DNA from: Capitella teleta
Lineage: Eukaryota > Annelida > Polychaeta > Capitellidae
Assembly (NCBI GenBank): GCA_000328365.1
Contig: KB295623.1
Coordinates: 156,967 to 220,966 of the forward strand
Direction of reading: 5' to 3'
DNA length: 64,000 nucleotides
Made by a program: the position numbers and the translations under genes. Within the stretch, counting starts at the first letter, position 1; every line of letters starts with the position of its first letter. The notes below the pieces were generated by a model. The model did no database searches, was not told the origin of the DNA, and worked only from the letters and a program-made list of their open reading frames with translations. Positions 1-13,137 of this stretch are shown piece by piece.

Positions 1-161
1 GTTTACTCTCCTTAAAGGGGTGCTTTCCCATCAGAAAGACTCAGGCAGGCCTTTTTTTTTCTGCTGCAATTTTGTTTGGATTCCTAACGGTCCTTTGCCT
101 CTCCAGCAATACGGGCACATAAAGTTCAGATATTTTAGTGCAAAAGCCTAATGATTCGAAT

Positions 162-1608
162 GAACCGGTTCATTTTTAGCGTATTTTGAAAGAAAATATA
201 TCCTTTTTCACAGAGCCCTTGTCCTATAAAGACATCTTTTCATTCATTTCAGAATGACATCATGCAGCATTCGGTACATATAGATGGCAACGTAGCGACT
301 TATCCGAGACTGCGCCACTCTCCGCTATTAGGTGGCTATTTCAATGGGCCCTGATGTACTTGAATGTGGATAGATCCATTTTGTGTCATTACAGCAGTTT
401 GTCAATTGCATCTGAAGTGAGGGGGTTGGGTCGATGCATTATGCGTCTGTGGCATTACTGTTGTCACGCTAGAGTGATGATCTAGTCCTGGTTATCTTGT
501 ACGCATGTTTGGCGTGGGTGGGTCATGATGGAGTGGCGACCCTCGCTGTCTCCGAAATGTCGTTTTATTTTTTGGCCCTCGATCGTTAACTCAAATGTAC
601 ATTGCACGTGTGCATCTAGATAAGCCAAGTGCTTCCCTGCTACCCAGACCATACTGTTATTCTCCAGATGCTCTTTTTTCCTTCGTTGTGGTCAATAAAT
701 ATTCTTATTTTTATTCTTATTCTTATGACCATAGTGTCGGAAACACAGGTCCGTAGATTTCACTAATAATATACATGTAAGTAATGCCCAAGTTGATTGG
801 TAGATGAGGACTGAATTTTATTGATCTCTGACTTTATAAAGCAAAAAAGGTGAGACGATCAGGAGTGATATTTACAAGACAAGTATCCATCTGAATCAAG
901 AAACATGTGATGAAACATATAAGACGAGTCGTGTAATACTATGAAAACACTTATATATGCTGTGTGATTTGAAAGCTTAACATATAAAGCGTTGACACAG
1001 ATAGTTGAACTTTGACCTAAATGTCGGGCAGACATTTTGATAAGGATATTAGGTATCAATTTGCAAAAACTTTACTTGCCAACCATGGCTGATCATTTGT
1101 TTAAAGCATGAGCCAAAATTTCGTCAAAATGTTCCTGAAACATATGAAACCACTAATTATCGATTTTGAAATACTATCATTGACCAAAATTGTCATGTTA
1201 TGGTGTTTCCATGACAGGACACAGACAATCACGATCAATCTTCCAAAAGTGTCCTTTTGTTTCAAAAGTGGGATGTTCTAGTCGTGAATATCAGCGTGAA
1301 TCGTGTCCGCGTCGTATCAAAATACATTCAGATCTAATTTTGTGCCAATCCAAGTTGTATCTGACGTAGTTTGACATTTTCTCAGAGTAATGAACGAACC
1401 AACCAACCAAACGAACGAACGAACAAACGAACCAACCAACGAATCAACGAACCAACCAACGAACCAAACAAACAAACAAACGAACCAACCAACCAAAAAA
1501 CCAACCAACCGACCGACCAACGAACCAACCAACGAACCAACGAACCAACGAATGAATGAAGTTTTACTGTACCTCGATACTAAAAGTATTATATTAATTT
1601 GTAAAATG
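162..1608. repeat. Left-arm-only 1.44 kb segment
   Basis: These bases have no partner in the right arm, where the flanking sequences meet directly near 10,341-10,350. The segment is therefore an insertion in the left arm or a deletion from the right one. I see no convincing terminal repeats or target duplication at its edges. It holds a run of ATTCTT/ATTCTTATT-like units (about 690-726), which resembles the tail of a retroposon, and a CCAA/CGAA tetranucleotide tract (1387-1560). No gene is recognised. Confidence 0.75.
1387..1560 (+). repeat. CCAA/CGAA-type tetranucleotide tract
   Basis: About 170 bp of interspersed AACC, AACG, AACA and AATG units form a low-complexity minisatellite-like tract. 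It opens long frames on both strands whose translations are only Asn/Glu/Pro/Thr or Gly/Leu/Val repeats, so these frames are not genes. Confidence 0.9.
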
Positions 1609-4585
1609 TGTAAAACCATAGAGGTTGCAATACTGTACTTAATAGGTCTATGCGTAAAACTCTCTGCGATGTAATGGGAAAATGGACCGTGCAAGATTGG
1701 AAAGGTTAATGGTCAGTCACCAGGAGAGGCAAGAATAGATGGTTGAATGGGAATTTATAACAAGCACCATTCATTCGCGTAATCATGAAGTTCATATATT
1801 AATATACGGTGGCAATTCAAAGGGTTTCATTGTGACCACGCAGTTCCCTATTCGCCACAGAGAACCATTCATAATCACCCGAAGATCAAAATAAATGTCC
1901 TGCGGGGAATTGATGTCACTTTTCCAGGAAATCATGGCACTGAAATACAGGTCGATTGAAAAGCTAAACAGTTCCTGGAACCAGTGTTTCCATGCAACAC
2001 TGTGATGTCGTGTTTCTTCACCCTCTGTGAACAATGCCGATGTGTAAATAATTATTTGCAAATGGAGATGTTAATGACACAGTCAGCCGTGGATATCACA
2101 CAGGAAAAACGAGGTTATCTTTTATGAGTTTGGGATGTGATAAAACTCCTTCCAGGGATGATGAACGACCGATTGATTATACGTTTAATGACCTCCCCAT
2201 TCACTCCCTAGTCTGTCTTTTCCTTTACCACAGTGTGCTGCACGCTATTGCGACATGTATTCATCTCTCTTGATGGTGACCTAAAATGACCAACAAATGG
2301 TTTAAAAGCTTGTGATGGAAAACTAAGTGGAACATTAAAAGAAAAAGGCATGCACAGGAAAATGTATATGCATCTCAGAAATTATACTATTGCTGTCAAC
2401 GTTAATGCTTGCTGCTCTCTATATTTTGATTGGGTAGTTGTGTAGTTGGCTGCTGCCAAAGATAGCCTCCCTCGTGGCTAAAATCAATCACTCAAAGGTC
2501 ACTCGCTGTTGTATCCAAATCACGAAAACTACGCACGTGGATTTCAACACAATGAGCTTCTTCAGGTTGCAAATAAATATAGGTAACCAAGCAATGAGTA
2601 TTCAGATGACAAAAGTTGCAAAACTCAAATAGCATCACATGCATGACAATCAGTGGAAAAAAAAACACAAAAGGCTTAATAAGGATCTGGCTATAAATGA
2701 ACTGATAAAGGACAAATCTTTTTTTCGTTTCTGAACACATTAAATCCGATTGTGAGATTCCCATTGTTGATCTAGCAATCTGGTCTCCGATAACATGATA
2801 GACACCACACCTAAATTCGCACTCGTGCACGTAAGAATTTCTGGAAGCATTTGCTGAAGGGTGCTCAAGAGACTAGAGATCTTTGGTGTATCAACTATAA
2901 GAATAGATTAATAGCCAGTTTCTCTCCCTCTATGGACAACGTAAGATTCATGGCCGAATACGGGGACGACAAAAAGAATAAATCTCGATTCAATGCCGAC
3001 TTTCTTCTGGGTGACTTGATTTCCTTTTCCGACTTCTGACGCCAGCTTCCCTGAATATTTTATGTCGAAGAGAACACGAGTGTGTGTAATCTATGTACCA
3101 CATGGGTTGTCACTTGTCGCCACTAAGGGCCATTTCAACACGCTCCGTTGATCTTTACTTGGATGTATATTTCAAAACAATGGCACATAACTAGTCAGCC
3201 ATGAAATGTTCTTGCGCGTGCGCCAGCAATATATAAATAGACGACAAACGACTTTCCCTTATGCCGCTCTAATTACGAGGGTTACAGATTTATTTATTTT
3301 TTTGGGTTTATAGCATGTAAAACAGGAAGGTGGAATTTGGTCTTTGCCGACAGCTGCCATTCTGAAGAGAATTGCGAGCATTCATTTTCTAAGAATGCCA
3401 CGTGGTCATATGCCACAGATGCTCATGTTTCGTTGTCGTTTTTCTTTTGCTTTGTGTTTTTGTGTTTCAGAAATTTCTTCGTTGAGCCTCTTAAATAAAC
3501 ACCACACCACATTCAACTGGACATTTCATAACCACTTCAGAGGTGCTGCTGTAACAAATGTTTATCGGGAAAATCAACCCACCACAAATATCCACGAGAA
3601 CATCACAAGGCTCATCCGTGAAATGTGCTCTGCTATCAGCACAGTGTAGTCTGCAAAGGAAGCAGATTACGAAGAGTTAGTCATCTCCATTATGCGTTAA
3701 AATTTGAAGAGACGCCTAAATGATCTGATGGGGATCGACCACCCATTCATGAGACCGAAGTATTATGCATTATGCCACAAAATCACCAACATGAAACAAA
3801 TGGTGAACATCTACTTTGAAATGCATTGGAGTTTAGTTAATACTGGAGTAATGTGCACGCGTTTGTGGTGTCACTCATCAATAGCAGCAAACTTATGACA
3901 ACAATTTTATTCGCATGGCGTAAATGAGTGAAGACGCTTGTACTTACTTGTATATAACACGCCTGAATCTCATCCATTCGCTTCTTGTCATATTGGATCA
4001 GCAAGAATTCAAGATTGCATTGCGCATACTGGCATTGTGCGATCGCTGATGTAAGCGAGATAACGGGTAAATAAGCCAATGAATCTGCATCGCCGATTGC
4101 TACCCATTCCCGATGGAAAGGAGATTAATTCTGAATCAGAATGATGTAAGGTCGGCGACCTTCTTCGCTTTATCCCACTTTGGCCTTCGCCATTGTTCAT
4201 GACGTAACAGTGTACATATACCGGGTCACTTCGGTGCTAATTGATGGAACTTGAAATTATCTCCCGGTGTCCAAAATGTGATGCCAAATACTTGCTGTAG
4301 TGTTCAGCAAAAGATCATCTTTGTTTCTTTGTTTCTGGTTTATATATTGCATGTCTCACCCAGGAGGATAGATCACTTGTAGAACGCCAGACAACGTCTC
4401 TTTTCAGAGCTATGGGCCCATAGAAAGATTCCAAAGAAGCACAAATCACCTCAGAATGAAAAGACAAATGAACAAACGAGAACACAAATCAGGTCAGAAG
4501 AACAAAGACATTTTGACATTTGCAAAGGTAGACGTGCACTTTAAACCCGTCAGTCCTTGGACGACCATTGAAGCGTTTGCGTGTC

Positions 4586-4626
4586 CCTTAATTTAGCTCC
4601 TGTGTTTCACAGGAGCTAAATTAAGG
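4586..4626. repeat. Perfect 19-bp hairpin, 3-nt loop
   Basis: The left stem CCTTAATTTAGCTCCTGTG (4586-4604) is followed by TTT and then its exact reverse complement (4608-4626). A perfect stem this long with so small a loop is unlikely by chance. It may be a small foldback element or the centre of a local inverted duplication; nothing shows that it is transcribed. Confidence 0.9.
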
Positions 4627-4859
4627 TTAAGGTTAAACTAGTCCAATGTCGTAATAATGTCGTCCAATGGTTTGATGGAGATATTACAGCCCATCTTGAA
4701 AAAAGACCAAGTAAGATTTTTGTGTTTTCAAGCAAGTAAGACGACGTGTCAATATCTGCTTTGTCGATTTCGTCTATTCGCGATATAATATGTTGACGGA
4801 GAAATAAAGTCGCCAGTTTTATCGGGTGTTCTCAACATACGTGTCCCGAGTCTCTGTAA

Positions 4860-4990
4860 TGGAAACGAACTAAATGAGGAATTAATTTGAAATTATATAC
4901 GCTCAGGAAAAAAAATCACAACGTTTTACGTATTGTATGCATTAATCTTTAATGTCATATATCATGTAAAATATTGATCTGACACCAAAT
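4860..4990 (+). repeat. Diverged direct repeat, copy 1
   Basis: The block begins with ggaaacgaac and continues through atgagga, a Ca/Gaa-rich part and taatctttaat. The same order of short blocks recurs at 5648-5775, at a similarity too low to be recent. The two copies lie about 790 bp apart in the same orientation. They could be relics of an element with direct terminal repeats or a local tandem duplication. Confidence 0.6.
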
Positions 4991-5647
4991 TTGTCAATTA
5001 AAAAATGCTATAATATATCTAAACATGGTTGTAATATGATTCCAAACCTAACCATCGTGAAACAATATATGACCATTTTTGGACATTCACAGATCGTCGC
5101 ACAGAAAAGGCGCAATGAATTATTGTTATAGATCAACCAGGGCAATGTGTTCAATTAACGTACTGTAATGTATGAATATCATGCCTTATATGGCAAAAAT
5201 AAAAGCGAAAAAACGTCATAACGACCTTGACCTTAGAATGACATAATTGAAAATTATATTTCAATAGAACAAAATATTATAAAATATCACTGAGAATTTC
5301 AGCGTGATATCGTGCTTGACGAAGAGTTTGAGGAGTCACATTTTTTTTCATTTTCGACCATTACGCAATAATTATGCAACTGGGCATGTAAGGTATCAGC
5401 TAACTTTCATTGATAATGATAAACTGAACAAATTAATGGCAAAAAGAGAACGTTATGATAAAGATTAAGTGAGATATATAGAGGTGATTTTGACCTGTTT
5501 TTGGTCATTGTGACATTGACCTTTTTCCTACAAAATTCTTTCGGTTAGGGATATCATCATTCTTGATAGATGTGTGAAAAAGGAAAGACAAGAAATCAGC
5601 CAGAGACGTGAACAGGATTTTTTTTGTAATTAGAGAAAGAAAGAAGA

Positions 5648-5775
5648 AGGAAACGAACCAAATGAGGAGTTATTTTGATATCATAATGCAATCAGAAAGA
5701 AAATCATAATGTTTTGAAGATTATAAGCATTAATAATCTTTAATATCATATATTTTGGAAAATTTTGATTTGCTC
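5648..5775 (+). repeat. Diverged direct repeat, copy 2
   Basis: Second copy of the block at 4860-4990: ggaaacgaac, atgagga, aaaatca and aatctttaat occur in the same order. Confidence 0.6.
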
Positions 5776-6149
5776 GCCTCTTTAGGATAAAATAAGGTAA
5801 GATAAGGTAACTTATTGTTCGATTTGAAAACAAGCAGAGATAAACAACAACAGATTTGAAACAAAACAGATAATCGAACAAATAATGCTCCAAAAACAAG
5901 CTTTTTGGGCACCAAAACAATATGTGAAAATTAAAAATACATTGTGTGTGTTTTTGGATTCAAAAATTATTATTCTTCTATCTCATATTTATATCATTGT
6001 ATTATACATTTGTACTGTCCACTAGATTGTGTGTATTAATTAATTCTTATTATATACAGGCTACTTGATGTGATTGTTTGTACTTGGGATTTTTTACCTT
6101 CCTATGGCAGCGTGAAATGTCTGGTTAACCATACCAAGTATTTCATTAC

Positions 6150-6255
6150 ATATCTGAGTTTTGCATAGCTCTATTGGAAAAGCGCAGTGGCATTGAAAAG
6201 CATTGAGATCGCTAACATGGAGTAGATATAGACTACTTTTGGCCCACTCTGTATA
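6150..6255 (-). mobile_element. Fragment of mariner-like MITE
   Basis: On the minus strand this piece begins TATACAGAGTGGGCCAAAAG and continues with AGTCTATATCTACTCCATG and a GATCTCAATG block. These also occur at the ends of the element at 55424-56108. The partner terminus is not found nearby, so only one end remains. The inner limit is approximate. Confidence 0.65.
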
Positions 6256-7814
6256 CTAAGTGTAGCATTAATTTCTTATGAATCCCGTTTTGCAAAGGAC
6301 AGATATGGCGAACATGTACAGTAAGGACATTTTCATGGCGGCCTCATTAATTCAATTGTTTCCATGAAAACTAAGAGTGAAGGATTAATGTGAATCGGCA
6401 TCACACCCGAGAGAATGCATGGAAGGGACACTTTACAGACTTTAGAATGATTGGTGGGGAGGAAACTGCGAAGGAATGTCTGTGCGAAAGACTTCAGCGA
6501 GTTGAATTATTCATGCACAATGTGCATTTGGGAGTTTGCAAGTGTTACTGGTATGCTATTCTTCCGAACCTTTGCAGTTTTATCAACACTATTCAACGCA
6601 CCCCGAAGGCACCATGGACCTTGGCTTGACCGGGGCACCAAATATGGAGCTGCGATATCAATTTTATTCTCCCTCCTTCCACCGTAGAGACTTGGGTCCT
6701 TCAAGTGTTCTTCCTCAGCTGTACAGAGTAGTGCAAACTGAGATTTGGGGGCCATTTTGAATCCAGAAATCTGAGCCATGCAAGCAAATTCAGGATCATG
6801 TCCTTGAATTAAAGCCTTTTTTGGTGTCTCTTTCGGTGAATTTGGTTCAACTGCAATCTGACTGACGGATTCTCATCTGAAACAGAAGAAAGTGTTTGTC
6901 CTTGCGCCCGCAACCTTCCCCAATCAAGTCATCGGATGTTCAGAGGCGATTGTATACCAATTGTCAAAGTACAGGGTGATTAAAAAGTTTATTTACAAGT
7001 AATGATTAGTTTTCAACCTTGCGTAGTGTTTCGAAAATGTGTTTTCTCTGAAACCGCGCTATATAACCCGATATAGTTATACACTTGTACTGTGTAGTTG
7101 AAGTAGTCTGTTATCTACATAACTATGCCTTTTATTTTTGTTTTCTTCTCCAAATATTTTTATAATCACGATATAATAACGCCCCATCGTAGCGCGCTTT
7201 GTTTTTCATTCATATTCATCGTAGTAACGCGCAATTCAACTCGCTCGACGAATGTTATTCGCTTGAATTGCCAATTAGTTATAACAAATGATGTGATTAG
7301 CTAGCATGAGATATCAATCACATTTTTTAATCGTAAGCATGAATGGAAGATTGTTTATAGCTCTCTTCACAATAGCATGATCGCTTATATTATAGTGCAT
7401 GTGCTGCTTTGTTATCAAAATTTGTAAACGATATCGAGAATGTTTTTGATTGTCAATTGTTTGATCTTTAGACACCCCCCCCCATCAAAATCATTTCATA
7501 AAAAAGTGATTAAAAATGATTTTAAAAAAAAAATAATCATCATAAAATAATGCCACTGGAATAAAAATAATGACTTTGTTTTTCTCATCATACTTCAGGT
7601 GGAGGCACGTGTTGTAAAGCAAAGGTGATTGTGAACGGATTTTATTACATGTAATTAAAAGCCAAGATGGAATAATCAATGAATAACAACTTTTTATCGG
7701 GTGGAGCCATAATATTGGGTATTGCAAGTATGTGTATTATACTGGGTATATGCCCTAGAATTCATTCCATATTCTAAAAAAAGCACATAATTTGTTGGGT
7801 TGCCAACCAGAATT

Positions 7815-10509
7815 AATCAGAATTAATCTCCCTTCCATCGGGAATGGGTAGTAATCGGCGATGCAGATTCATTGGCTTATTTACCCGTTATCTCGCTTAC
7901 ATCAGCGATCGCACAATGCCAGTATGCGCAATGCAATCTTGAATTCTTGCTGATCCAATATGACAAGAAGCGAATGGATGAGATTCAGGCGTGTTATATA
8001 CAAGTAAGTACAAGCGTCTTCACTCATTCACGCCATGCGAATAAAATTGTTGTCATAAGTTTGCTGCTATTGATGAGTGACACCACAAACGCGTGCACAT
8101 TACTCCAGTATTAACTAAACTCCAATGCATTTCAAAGTAGATGTTCACTATTTGTTTCACGTTGGTGATTTTGTGGCATAATGCATAATACTTCGGTCTC
8201 ATGAATGGGTGGTCGATCCCCATCAGATCATTTAGGCGTCTCTTCAAATTTTAACGCATAATGGAGATGACTAACTCTTCGTAATCTGCTTCCTTTGCAG
8301 ACTACACTGTGCTGATAGCAGAGCACATTTCACGGATGAGCCTTGTGATGTTCTCGTGGATATTTGTGGTGGGTTGATTTTCCCGATAAACATTTGTTAC
8401 AGCAGCACCTCTGAAGTGGTTATGAAATGTCCAGTTGAATGTGGTGTGGTGTTTATTTAAGAGGCTCAACGAAGAAATTTCTGAAACACAAAAACACAAA
8501 GCAAAAGAAAAACGACAACGAAACATGAGCATCTGTGGCATATGACCACGTGGCATTCTTAGAAAATGAATGCTCGCAATTCTCTTCAGAATGGCAGCTG
8601 TCGGCAAAGACCAAATTCCACCTTCCTGTTTTACATGCTATAAACCCAAAAAAATAAATAAATCTGTAACCCTCGTAATTAGAGCGGCATAAGGGAAAGT
8701 CGTTTGTCGTCTATTTATATATTGCTGGCGCACGCGCAAGAACATTTCATGGCTGACTAGTTATGTGCCATTGTTTTGAAATATACATCCAAGTAAAGAT
8801 CAACGGAGCGTGTTGAAATGGCCCTTAGTGGCGACAAGTGACAACCCATGTGGTACATAGATTACACACACTCGTGTTCTCTTCGACATAAAATATTCAG
8901 GGAAGCTGGCGTCAGAAGTCGGAAAAGGAAATCAAGTCACCCAGAAGAAAGTCGGCATTGAATCGAGATTTATTCTTTTTGTCGTCCCCGTATTCGGCCA
9001 TGAATCTTACGTTGTCCATAGAGGGAGAGGAACTGGCTATTTAATATATTCTTATAGTTGATGCACCAAAGATCTCCTGAGCACCCTACAGCAAATGCTT
9101 CCAGAAATTCTTACGTGCACGAGTGCGAATTTAGGTGTGGTGTCTATCATGTTATCGGAGACCAGATTGCTAGATCAACAATGGAAATCTCACAATCGGA
9201 GACGAGTGTGACAAAACAGTTTCTTTTCTTTTCCCACATGTGTTCAGAAACGAAAACAAATGTCTTTTCTCAGTTTATTTATAGCCAGATCCTTATCCCT
9301 TTAAGCCTTTTGTGTCTTTTTTCACTGATTGTCATGCATGTGATGCTATTTGAGTTTTGCAACTTTTGTCATCTGAATACTCATTGCTTGGTTACCTATA
9401 TTTATTTGCAACCTGAAGAAGCTCATTGTGTTGAAATCCACGCGCGTAGTTTTCGTGATTTGGATACAACAGCGAGTGACCTTTGAGTGATGGATTTTAG
9501 CCACGAGGGAGGCTATCTTTGGCAGCAGCCAACTACACAACTACCCAATCAAATAGAGAGCAGCAAGCATTAACGTTGACAGCAATAGTATAATTTCTGA
9601 GATGCATATACATTTTCCTGTGCATGCCTTTTTCTTTGAATGTTCCACTTAGTTTTCCATCACAAGCTTTTAAACCATTTGTTGGTCATTTTAGGTCACC
9701 ATCAAGAGAGATGAATACATGTCGCAATAGCGTGCAGCACACTGTGGTAAAGGAAAAGACAGACCCAGGGAGTGAATGAGGAGGTCATTAGACGTATAAT
9801 CAATCAGTCGTTCATCATCCCTGGAAGGAGTTTTATCACATCCCAAACTCATAAAAGATAACCTCGTTTTTCCTGTGTGATATCCACGGCTGACTGTGTC
9901 ATTAACATCTCCATTTGCAAATAATTATTTAAACATCGGCATTGTTCAGTGTTGCATGGAAACACTGGTTCCAGGAACTGTTTAGCTTTTCAATCGACCT
10001 GTATTTCAGTGGCATGATTTCCTGGACAAAGTGACATCAATTCCCCGCAGGACATTTATTTTGATCTTCGGGTGATTATGAATGGTTCTCTGTGGCGAAT
10101 AGGGAACTGCGTGGTCACAATGAAACCCTTTGAATTGCCACCGTATATTAATATATGAACTTCATGATTACGCGAATGAATGGTGCTTGTTATAAATTCC
10201 CATTCAAACATCTATTCTTGCCTCTCCTGGTGACTGACCATTAACCTTTCCAATCTTGCACGGTCCATTTTCCCATTACACCGCAGAGAGTTTTACGCAT
10301 AGACCTATTAAGTACAGTATTGCTACCTCTATGGTTTTACATCTGTTATTCGAACCATTAGGCTTTTGCACTAAAATATCTGAACTTTATGTACCCGTAT
10401 TGCTGGAGAGGCAAAGGACCGTTAGGAATCCAAACAAAATTGCAGCAGAAAAAAAAAAGGCCTGCCTGAGTCTTTCTGATGGGAAAGCACCCCTTTAAGG
10501 AGAGTAAAC
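7815..10509 (-). repeat. Right arm of giant inverted repeat
   Basis: Reverse complement of 1-4131 without the 1.44 kb segment. The middle part carries about 27 extra bases relative to the left arm (within about 9200-9260). The arm runs without a break to agagtaaac at 10501-10509, which pairs with base 1. Whether pairing continues beyond 10509 cannot be seen. Small frames in this arm mirror those of the left arm and have no recognised family. Confidence 0.93.
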
Positions 10510-13137
10510 AAGCTCTTGATAGTTCTAGGACTGCAAAAAGGTCAACATAGCTTCGAACACGAGAGCAGCTTGCTATCTAGCAGGAGATGGAGCGACACCA
10601 GGAAAAGAAAGAGACAGATCCGTAATGGGGCAACCCTGAGCGCAACACGACACGGCCTCTGGAGACCTCCTGCAAATATATTTCACTTTTAGACATTTTC
10701 TGAGTGGCGTCTTTGAAAGATAGACAAATATTTTGTTACCCGTGAAATGTGAAGCACATTCATTGAAATTGCTTGCATTCTCAGTTTTCATTGTCCAAAA
10801 CGAAAACACTTGCCACCTGCCATTCCACTTTAAATTTGAATTATAACACATGACAGCAGAGATATCATCATATTGCAGTCAGCCATCGGACACGATTTCT
10901 CAAAAGTCAAAATAAGACTCCAATAGGATTATGGCCAAATGATGCATTTCAACGATCTGGAATCTGGATGATCCATTTATCAACCATGCTGTTTTATGTC
11001 TGCTTTAATGCCAACATAATGTACAGTTTGTGGGGGTCACCAATAAAAGCCAAGATGGAGCCACTGATGCATGATATATTGATATGAAGGGAACAGCAAT
11101 TATTCGAGGCAAAACGCCGATAGAAATGTATTCCCATAAAGTTGGCTAATTATTAAATCCACCCACGTTGAAAAAGTAGACATTATTGAGTGGTTTCTTC
11201 TGTTTCTGTGTTAATAACCACCATTGTGGCATGCAAGTGAACAATTGACATCATTAGAACTGGAATCGTGGGTGTTGGTTGCTCAATGGAGGATAACCTA
11301 GGTGCGAGCAAATCGATGCATCGAATTGCTTTGTTCTTCCAATTTATGGTTTGAGTGCGAGGGTACATGGGCAGACAGGAATGCGACCTCAATGCCGAAA
11401 TCTCGTTAAGCGTTTTTAATACGAATAGAGGAGCATAAAAGCTTCGACAACAGTAATTGCAATCAAAACTGATTATGTTCAGTTATAAACTTATAAAGTA
11501 TTGTCCTATTTCAATGACGACATGGCCTGAAATACACATAAAAATGCAGCCAAAACAATTAATGTGTCATTTTTTATAGTCACCTTAATTTAGTTGCTCG
11601 CAAATACGATTGTAATAAAATCCTGTAATGTATGAATTCGAATATCGAATGCTTCAAACAAACAAATCAGGAACAGCATTTCATGGACTTTTAAATTTAA
11701 TAATTAATTACACCCCGTGCGACATTAGAAGGACTCAGAATGAGATAATGCTTAAAACCGTAAATCAAACGAACTAAGCCCATCACTTTTGTATACCTCA
11801 TTGTCTCCCCTCGCCCACGTGAATTAGGCCAAATCTAGTATTTCACTATTTTTTCGCTCCACCCTGTATCATATCCATCATTTGAATCTCATCCGGTTTC
11901 TATTCAAGTCTTGATACACATCTGGTCACTGCAATTTGTCTTTTCCATAGCATCTATATGACAGGAACATTTGCATGACAAACCCCAATATCAAAAGCCC
12001 TAATATCCCAAAACACAAAACTTGTGCAGTCGGCTGGACCACCTGACTGCAACCCAGTGTTGCGAGGGAAGGTCGACGTCCCTGGTGTTGATACTTGCAC
12101 CGCCCGAAATGTTTGCAGAAACCGTAAACTATGTTCATATCGCTAACCATGGATACACAGATTAAACGCCAACCACAGGACTTGCAAATCCAATGAATAT
12201 ATCATCGTCCTCTTTTGGCAATCTTCACACAGAAATTATCAGAATAATATCGTTGACGTGTCGCTATGGCTATGGAAATCATGGCTGCAATCTTCTGAGG
12301 CAAAAGAACCGCCATTCCATCGTATTTATAGGTCACCGAGCCACCTGCTGAACTGCCTACTTTGGGAGATTTAGTCCGAAACAGACCGGGCTTTTTGACA
12401 ATATATACGGCTTAATCATGGCGCCTTGTTTTTTTCAGCTCACGTTTCGAGGAACCATATTCTTCGGCTGTTTTGAACTAACTCGTTACGACAGAAAGTG
12501 CTCGCAAAGTTAGGATTCAAACTCTAAAGCGTATAACTATGTCATTTGTCAATCTCAAGATTGAGGCTTATCCTCCCAAATGCCTCCAATCAAAGACTAA
12601 GGGATCTCCCAATATAAGACCCCAAATGGCTGGCCGTGGGGTTGTTTTGGACAGGTCTAACGACTGCGTTCAATTCAGTGACGCTACAGGGACGATGGTC
12701 CGCCCTGTGAAGGAAGAAGCGCTCAAGTGATTAGACAATCAATATAGCTGGGGTCACCCGATTGCTGCTAGCATTGGGAGGAAGAACCGCCCACAGTGGA
12801 TTGGTGTCGTTAAAGGGCCGGTGACCCGGTCGGGTTGGTGGAAGCATAGAATTATGAATGAGTAACTAGAATGCTTATACGGGTCACGTGATCGGTCAGA
12901 TTTGAAGCCAGATTTAAGGGGATTTTGCCATACAAACAGCTCAATGAAAACTCGACGTGCTAGTGCTTTAAACTACGATAGTCCCTTTAAATTCCCAGCT
13001 ATCGTGAATACGCGCTTTAACATTGCACAGCCATTCTAGTAATTCTATGGGTGTAAATCAATTTTCCATCGCATTTCAGCGATTCAATATTCAGTGAATC
13101 TGTATGTATATACTGATTGTGTATATGTAATAAACAA
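10510..13137. other. Intergenic, no gene recognised
   Basis: About 2.6 kb of AT-rich DNA. The reading frames are short, lack family motifs and show no convincing chain of exons. If the palindrome continues left of the window, the first part of this stretch could be more of its right arm. Confidence 0.6.

Larger units (their letters stand above)
1..4131 (+). repeat. Left arm of giant inverted repeat
   Basis: This stretch pairs, as reverse complement, with 7815-10509. Position sums are constant over long blocks (about 11,951 near the inner end, 11,978 in the middle, 10,510 at the outer end), so the arms are collinear with only a few indels. By eye they are about 97-98 % alike outside the indels. 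Pairing starts at base 1, so the true outer edge may lie left of the window. The inner edge is near 4131, after the shared attaattctga. Small reading frames occur in matching places in both arms (for example 3344-3649), but no known protein family is recognised. The arm could be half of a foldback-type element, a segmental inverted duplication, or an assembly artefact. Confidence 0.93.
4132..7814. other. Unpaired spacer of the giant inverted repeat
   Basis: About 3.7 kb of AT-rich DNA separates the two arms and is not self-complementary as a whole. It holds a perfect 19-bp hairpin (4586-4626), a diverged direct repeat (4860-4990 and 5648-5775) and the end of a mariner-like element (to 6255). 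Open frames here are short and resemble no family I recognise. Confidence 0.7.

Noticed and set aside
1317-1694. Open frames on both strands over the CCAA/CGAA tract
   Set aside because: The translations are simple repeats produced by the tetranucleotide tract.
3344-3649. 101-codon frame present identically in both palindrome arms
   Set aside because: The arms are nearly identical at the DNA level, so the conserved frame does not show selection, and no family motif is seen.
10573-10851. 92-codon minus-strand frame to the right of the palindrome
   Set aside because: No motif, no exon chain and no conserved partner are visible.
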